Part shown: positions 5,720-8,417 of the stretch, piece by piece
Layout: each line of letters begins with the position of its first letter
How positions within the stretch are numbered: position 1 is the stretch's first letter
Source of the DNA: SHLQ01 sp964451305
GTDB taxonomy: Bacteria > Actinomycetota > Acidimicrobiia > Acidimicrobiales > SHLQ01
DNA: 8,417 nt
Direction: 5' to 3'
Assembly: GCA_964451305.1 (NCBI GenBank)
Contig: CAYVHV010000076.1
Location: forward strand, 1 to 8,417
Notes under the pieces: generated by a model
The model's database searches: none
What the model saw: the letters and a program-made list of their open reading frames with translations, nothing else
What the model was told of the DNA's origin: nothing
Made by a program: the position numbers and the translations under genes

Positions 5720-6012
5720 GTGAAGTTCAGAGCGCGGGTCTACCTGCTGTTGGTTCTTGGAGTGATTTTCGCTCTACTACCGAGCGCTGAGGGTGGTCAA
5801 CAAGTGGCTGCGGCGGGTCCGGAATCGGAGACGTTGGCCAACGTCGACAACCCCGCTGATGGCAACTCCGAAGCGCTCAATATTGACGAGCTTTTCCTGA
5901 ATGTTCGAACTGCGGAGCAGCGTGATTCTGCGGAGCAGCGTGATTCTGCGGAGCAGGGTGATTCTGCGGAGCAGGGTGATTCTGCGGAGCAGGGTGATTC
6001 TGCGGAGCAGGG
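5720..6012 (+). CDS. Secreted metalloprotease, N-terminal part up to the assembly gap
   Basis: The start is the GTG at 5720, because it opens a clean signal peptide: MKFRAR, then hydrophobic VYLLLVLGVIFALL, then a PSA/AEG cleavage region near residues 23-26. A GTG 16 codons upstream would bury that signal behind polar residues. The mature part is acidic and hydrophilic (NVDNPADGNSEALNIDELF). From residue 69 it becomes a tandem hexapeptide repeat, DSAEQR then DSAEQG, that runs into the N gap at 6013. The same repeat resumes after the gap, so this is the first half of the gene ending at 6903. The frame differs across the gap only because 100 Ns is a placeholder. The repeat probably forms an extended acidic spacer between the membrane or wall and the protease domain. 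Confidence 0.8.
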
Positions 6013-6168
6013 NNNNNNNNNNNNNNNNNNNNNNNNNNNNNNNNNNNNNNNNNNNNNNNNNNNNNNNNNNNNNNNNNNNNNNNNNNNNNNNNNNNNNNNN
6101 NNNNNNNNNNNNGTGATTCTGCGGAGCAGGGTGATTCTGCGGAGCAGGGTGATTCTGCGGAGCAGGGC
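5924..6168 (+). repeat. Tandem 18-bp repeats encoding DSAEQG, interrupted by the gap
   Basis: Units start at 5924, 5942, 5960, 5978 and 5996 before the gap and at 6115, 6133 and 6151 after it, each GATTCTGCGGAGCAGSGY. They are nearly identical at the DNA level; only the last codon varies (CGT, GGT, GGC). That points to recent expansion by slippage or unequal crossing-over. A degenerate unit (ACTGCGGAGCAGCGT) precedes the array and AATTCTGTGGTG decays from it. Copy number cannot be known from this assembly. Confidence 0.95.
6013..6112. other. Assembly gap of 100 Ns inside the repeat array
   Basis: The run is exactly 100 Ns, a usual scaffolding placeholder. Keeping the 18-bp repeat phase across it needs a true length of 17 plus a multiple of 18 bases (for example 89 or 107), so 100 cannot be right. 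With such a length the two flanking frames join into one. Confidence 0.97.
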
Positions 6169-6903
6169 AATTCTGTGGTGACCGAAGTTCTTTCGGTCTC
6201 TGCATTCTCTACCCCCGTCGAGAATCTCGACATCGCTCCAACGACGAACGCTCCAACGACGAACGTTCCGACGTCAACGACGGACGCTCCAACGACGAGC
6301 GCGCCAACGACGGACGCTGCAACGACAAGCGCTCCGGCGCTGGTCGCTCCGACCCCGGTTGCACCGGTGACCGCGCCACCGACAACGTCAATTGCGCCAC
6401 CGACAACGATTCGTTCAACAACGGTTGCTCCAACGACGGTCGCTCCCGTCGCACCTGCGAGTCCCGTGTCGCTCGCGGATCAAGCTGTCGCGAGAATGTC
6501 CTTCGATTGGCAAACAGCCTTCCCGGATTGGGACCTTGAGTTTCACGGCGAACGCGCTGGAATCCGCGGCTTGACCTACCCGGGGGAGAAGCGTGTTGAG
6601 ATCTTCATTCGTGCCGATGACACCGCAGCGAGCATCCACCGTGTGCTCGCCCATGAGGTGGGCCACGTGATCGACGTCGAGCTCAACAGCAACGACGATC
6701 GTCGTCGTTGGGCAGAACAGCGAGGACTGTCCGATGACACCCCATGGTGGCCGTCTGCGGAGTCACCGGACTTCGCGACCGGGGCGGGCGACTTTGCTGA
6801 AGCATTCGCCGTGCTCGAAGCGGGTATCCAAAGTCGTTCGACGGTTGGTTCTCAGCCGACGTCGGCAGACCTATCCCTCATGCGCGAGTTGATGAGGGGC
6901 TAG
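6113..6903 (+). CDS. Secreted metalloprotease, C-terminal part after the assembly gap (HExxH zinc domain)
   Basis: The frame enters from the gap in the DSAEQG repeat and continues without a stop; a GTG at 6175 is not a real start. Next comes a Pro/Thr/Ala-rich linker of about 75 residues (APTTNAPTTNVPTSTTDAP and similar), typical of extended, often glycosylated, wall-spanning regions. The last 140 residues are globular. RVLAHEVGHVIDVEL supplies the zinc-binding HExxH (His at 6652-6654, Glu at 6655-6657, His at 6664-6666), and GDFAEAFAVL about 45 residues later supplies a likely third ligand (Glu, 6799-6801). That is a gluzincin-type arrangement. I do not recognise a named family or substrate. 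The protein is predicted to act outside the cell or in the wall. It ends with TAG 18 bases before the stop of a convergent small ORF. Confidence 0.85.
6235..6330 (+). repeat. Degenerate 15-bp repeats encoding the Pro/Thr linker
   Basis: GCTCCAACGACGAAC occurs twice in a row (6235-6249 and 6250-6264), followed by degenerate copies of CCAACGACG with GAC, GAGC or AAGC tails. They encode APTTN, APTTS and APTTD units of the linker in the metalloprotease. The array is more diverged than the DSAEQG repeats. Confidence 0.7.
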
Positions 6904-6921
6904 CGGGCGGGAACAGGTCTG

Positions 6922-7164
6922 TCAGCAGACGGGATCGAGATCGTCGTCGAAGAGATCGTCGAGCCAACCCGGTCCAGCGGACGGGTGGAATCGGTAGCGG
7001 CGACGCATGCGCTCGGTGTCGAGGTCGATGACGTTGGTCTCTTCAATTGTTGCCGCGGGAGCCTGTTCGTCGACGAGGTCAGGGGCGGTAGGTACGAGGT
7101 GAAGATGACGAGCCATGAGAAGGTAATCGGCAGAAACACCATGGTTCTGTAGCGCTTTTCGCAC
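6922..7164 (-). CDS. Small acidic hypothetical protein
   Basis: The ORF uses the C-ending codons of its neighbours (CTC, GTC, GAC, ACC, ATC) and fills the space between a convergent and a divergent gene, which supports it as real. The start is uncertain. I use GTG at 7164, giving 80 residues; ATG at 7116 would give 64, and an ATG at 7269 would overlap the glycosylase gene by 69 bases. The protein begins VRKALQNHGVSADYLLMARH. A middle part has ETNVIDLDTERMRRRYRFH, and the tail is very acidic (GWLDDLFDDDLDPVC) with the only cysteine near the end. There is no membrane segment or known motif. It is the only candidate gene in the window ending in TGA. I do not recognise it. Confidence 0.5.
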   Translation of the reverse strand: MRKALQNHGVSADYLLMARHLHLVPTAPDLVDEQAPAATIEETNVIDLDTERMRRRYRFHPSAGPGWLDDLFDDDLDPVC

Positions 7165-7188
7165 AACTGAGTTCGTTCGACCTATGAG

Positions 7189-7194
7189 TAGAGT
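7189..7194 (+). promoter_or_regulatory. -10 box TAGAGT of a probable leaderless promoter for the glycosylase gene
   Basis: TAGAGT is followed by six bases (CGGGGG) and the ATG at 7201. The G run could serve as a weak ribosome binding site instead, but it touches the ATG. A GACCTAT half-site at 7179-7185 lies immediately upstream. No clear -35 box is visible. Confidence 0.45.
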
Positions 7195-7200
7195 CGGGGG

Positions 7201-7800
7201 ATGGAGTTGGATATCCCGCGATGTCAGTGGCCAATTGGTCACGATGACTACCTTGCCTACCACGATCACGAGTGGGGGCGTCCGACGGTTTCAGAACACG
7301 GCCTCTACGAGAAGATTTGTCTTGAGGGTTTTCAAAGCGGGTTGTCTTGGCTCACGATTTTGCGCAAAAGAGACCGCTTTCGTGAGGTCTTCTCCGGCTT
7401 CGATTTCACGGTCGTGGCGGGGTACTCAGAGGCCGATGTCGAACGGTTGCTCACCGACGAGGGCATTATTCGTCATCGAGGCAAGATCGAAGCGACCATC
7501 AACAACGCCCGGCGGGCGATCGAGCTTAAAGATGAGGTCGGGTCGATCGTCGATTGGGTGTGGGAGTGGGCTGTTGAGGTCCCCGAACGAGAAGATGGAG
7601 CGATCCCGGCCAAGACGGAGCGCTCAGCGGCTCTCGCAAAGGAGCTGAAGCGTCGCGGGTGGCGCTTCTTTGGTCCTACCACCGCCTATGCGTTCATGCA
7701 GTCTGAGGGTCTCACGAACGATCACGATGAGTCGTGTGCGGCGTGGTCGCCGTGTGAAGAAGAACGACGCAAGCATCTCGCCGGACGCACCCTGCGATAG
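7201..7800 (+). CDS. tag: DNA-3-methyladenine glycosylase I
   Basis: The 199-residue protein follows E. coli Tag closely: RCQW at residue 7, LAYHDHEWG at 18-26, CLEGFQSGLSWLTILRKR at 40-57, GIIRHRGKIEATINNAR at 88-104, RRGWRFFGPTTAYAFMQ at 151-167 and NDHDESC at 173-179. C8, H21, H175 and C179 match the zinc ligands C4, H17, H175 and C179 of the E. coli enzyme. E42 and W50 match its base-recognition residues E38 and W46. It excises 3-methyladenine from alkylated DNA, starting base-excision repair in the cytoplasm. The C-terminus carries about 15 extra charged residues. It has its own -10 box six bases before the ATG and is not in an evident operon; no ada or alkA gene is adjacent. Confidence 0.96.
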   Translation: MELDIPRCQWPIGHDDYLAYHDHEWGRPTVSEHGLYEKICLEGFQSGLSWLTILRKRDRFREVFSGFDFTVVAGYSEADVERLLTDEGIIRHRGKIEATINNARRAIELKDEVGSIVDWVWEWAVEVPEREDGAIPAKTERSAALAKELKRRGWRFFGPTTAYAFMQSEGLTNDHDESCAAWSPCEEERRKHLAGRTLR

Positions 7801-7802
7801 CG

Positions 7803-7829
7803 GCCCTCGCATCCGGGGCTGTTGAGGGC
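7803..7829 (+). terminator. Possible weak terminator hairpin after tag
   Basis: GCCCTC (7803-7808) and GAGGGC (7824-7829) are exact reverse complements with a 15-base loop, two bases after the glycosylase stop codon. No T tract follows, so intrinsic termination is uncertain; the position is the main support. Confidence 0.25.
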
Positions 7830-7873
7830 GGCGGTGGCGGGCAACGGGTGGTGGCGTTGGTCAAGACTGCTGC

Positions 7874-7879
7874 CATGAT
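7874..7879 (+). promoter_or_regulatory. Possible -10 box CATGAT before the SRPBCC gene
   Basis: CATGAT differs from TANNNT only at the first base and ends six bases before the ATG at 7886, the same spacing as the better boxes in this window. It favours 7886 over the ATG two codons later. On its own it is weak. Confidence 0.25.
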
Positions 7880-7885
7880 GACGAG

Positions 7886-8371
7886 ATGAAGATGTCAGAC
7901 ACCCCATCGGTGAGCGTCGAAACCGTCATTCAGGCGGACAACGATCGCGTCTACGAAATTGCGAGCGACCTCGATGCGATGGCCAGCTTCGGCACCGAGT
8001 TTCAAGCCGGTGAGTGGGCGACCGGTCGACCGGGCGAAGTCGGTTCGACGTTTCGTGGCCGCCAGCGTCTTGGCGATAGCGAGTGGGAAACCGTTTCGAC
8101 GGTTCTTACCGCCAAGCCCGGCCGAGAGTTTTCATGGGTGGTGGGCGATGTTGCCAACCCGACCGCAACATGGACGATGCAGATGCGCTCGGTGCCTGGG
8201 GGAACCGAAGTGAGCTATGGATTTGTGCACGGTCCAGGTCCGTCGGGGCTGCGCGATCGGATCGAAGCGCACCCCGGTGATGAGTCCAAGTTCATCGAAG
8301 GTCGACTCGCCATGCTCCAGGAGAACATGGTCAAGACGTTGGAAGGCATTCGACGCCGGAGCGCTCGTTAG
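7886..8371 (+). CDS. SRPBCC-fold (polyketide cyclase/dehydrase-like) protein
   Basis: This is a 161-residue protein of the length usual for the START/Bet v 1-like fold. It opens with a strand (SVSVETVIQADNDRVYEIAS) and the helix DLDAMASFG. Strands follow with GRPGEVGSTFRGRQRLG, WETVSTVLTAKPGREFSWVVGD and ATWTMQMRSVPGGTEVSYGF. A long C-terminal helix (SKFIEGRLAMLQENMVKTLE) completes the helix-grip fold that forms a hydrophobic pocket. Family members bind lipids, polyketides or aromatic ligands, or act as antitoxin-like partners; nothing visible fixes the ligand. It has no signal peptide and is probably cytoplasmic. The start is ATG 7886, with ATG 7892 as the alternative. Its TAG stop overlaps the TAA of a possible convergent gene. 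Confidence 0.85.
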   Translation: MKMSDTPSVSVETVIQADNDRVYEIASDLDAMASFGTEFQAGEWATGRPGEVGSTFRGRQRLGDSEWETVSTVLTAKPGREFSWVVGDVANPTATWTMQMRSVPGGTEVSYGFVHGPGPSGLRDRIEAHPGDESKFIEGRLAMLQENMVKTLEGIRRRSAR

Positions 8372-8417
8372 TTCGGTCCGCTAGTGCCTCGGCCGATGGT
8401 GACGTGACCGAGCTGGC
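8368..8417 (-). CDS. Possible C-terminal end of a convergent gene
   Basis: Reading leftward from the window edge, one frame gives QLGHVTIGRGTSGPN then TAA at 8370-8368. The codons (CAG CTC GGT CAC GTC ACC ATC GGC) match the codon preference of the genes here. It would overlap the SRPBCC stop tail to tail by three bases. Fifteen codons are too few to identify a product or to exclude chance. Confidence 0.3.
   Translation of the reverse strand, partial: QLGHVTIGRGTSGPN

Noticed and set aside
5924..6168. CRISPR or iteron array
   Set aside because: The 18-bp units are in frame and encode a hexapeptide within a secreted protein.
6013..6175. A real frameshift or two separate genes across the repeat array
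   Set aside because: The frame change is caused by the 100-N placeholder; the repeat unit and its reading frame are the same on both sides.
6917..6930. Hairpin GTCTG-TCAG-CAGAC as a bidirectional terminator between convergent genes
   Set aside because: The stem is only five pairs, has no T tract and overlaps the stop of the small ORF; too weak to call.
8372..8407. TCGGTC/GACCGA inverted repeat after the SRPBCC gene
   Set aside because: Six-base arms with a long loop and no T tract; this is expected by chance in GC-rich DNA and may lie in coding sequence of a convergent gene.

Overview
The window looks like a piece of an actinobacterial chromosome, possibly Acidimicrobiia or a relative. The signs are a fairly GC-rich sequence with C-ending codons (CTC, GTC, ATC, ACC), OmpATb-like single-span OmpA/BON proteins, a PII protein with both T-loop tyrosines, and several start codons that directly follow a TANNNT -10 hexamer, as in leaderless actinobacterial transcripts. 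A run of exactly 100 Ns (6013-6112) shows this is a scaffolded draft or metagenome assembly. The lineage is an inference from these features, not a database result.

Positions 1-3588, minus strand, form a cell-envelope block. An OmpA/BON membrane protein (2737-3588) is followed, after a 213-base spacer with a hairpin, by a second and larger OmpA/BON protein (931-2523). Five bases further on is a membrane-anchored coiled-coil protein (1-925), cut by the window edge. Both OmpA domains keep the Asp/Arg pair, 15 residues apart, that binds diaminopimelate in peptidoglycan. The block therefore probably links membrane and cell wall.

Positions 3589-3810 are a divergent intergenic region with three 23-bp tandem repeats built on AGGTC/GACCT dyads and a 10-bp-stem hairpin. 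To the right lie a Clp N-terminal-domain protein without an ATPase module (3811-4845) and a nitrogen-regulatory PII protein (4910-5248).

The most interesting gene is at 5299-5655. It is a full-length ArsC-family thioredoxin-fold reductase whose catalytic cysteine codon, residue 12, is an in-frame TGA. Everything else in the family pattern is intact, including three arginines at positions 60, 95 and 108. Starting 16 bases after the TGA is a 7-bp hairpin with a GGUC apical loop, placed and shaped like a bacterial SECIS element. I read this as a selenocysteine-containing ArsC-like protein. A sequencing error or a new nonsense mutation is the alternative.

Positions 5720-6903 hold one secreted protein split by the assembly gap: signal peptide, a tandem DSAEQG hexapeptide array in which the assembly broke, a Pro/Thr-rich linker and a zinc-metalloprotease domain (HEVGH plus a downstream Glu). 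After it come a small acidic ORF on the minus strand (6922-7164), DNA-3-methyladenine glycosylase I (7201-7800), an SRPBCC-fold protein (7886-8371), and what may be the last codons of a convergent gene (8368-8417). Apart from the 931-2523/1-925 pair, most genes appear to be transcribed singly from their own start-proximal promoters.
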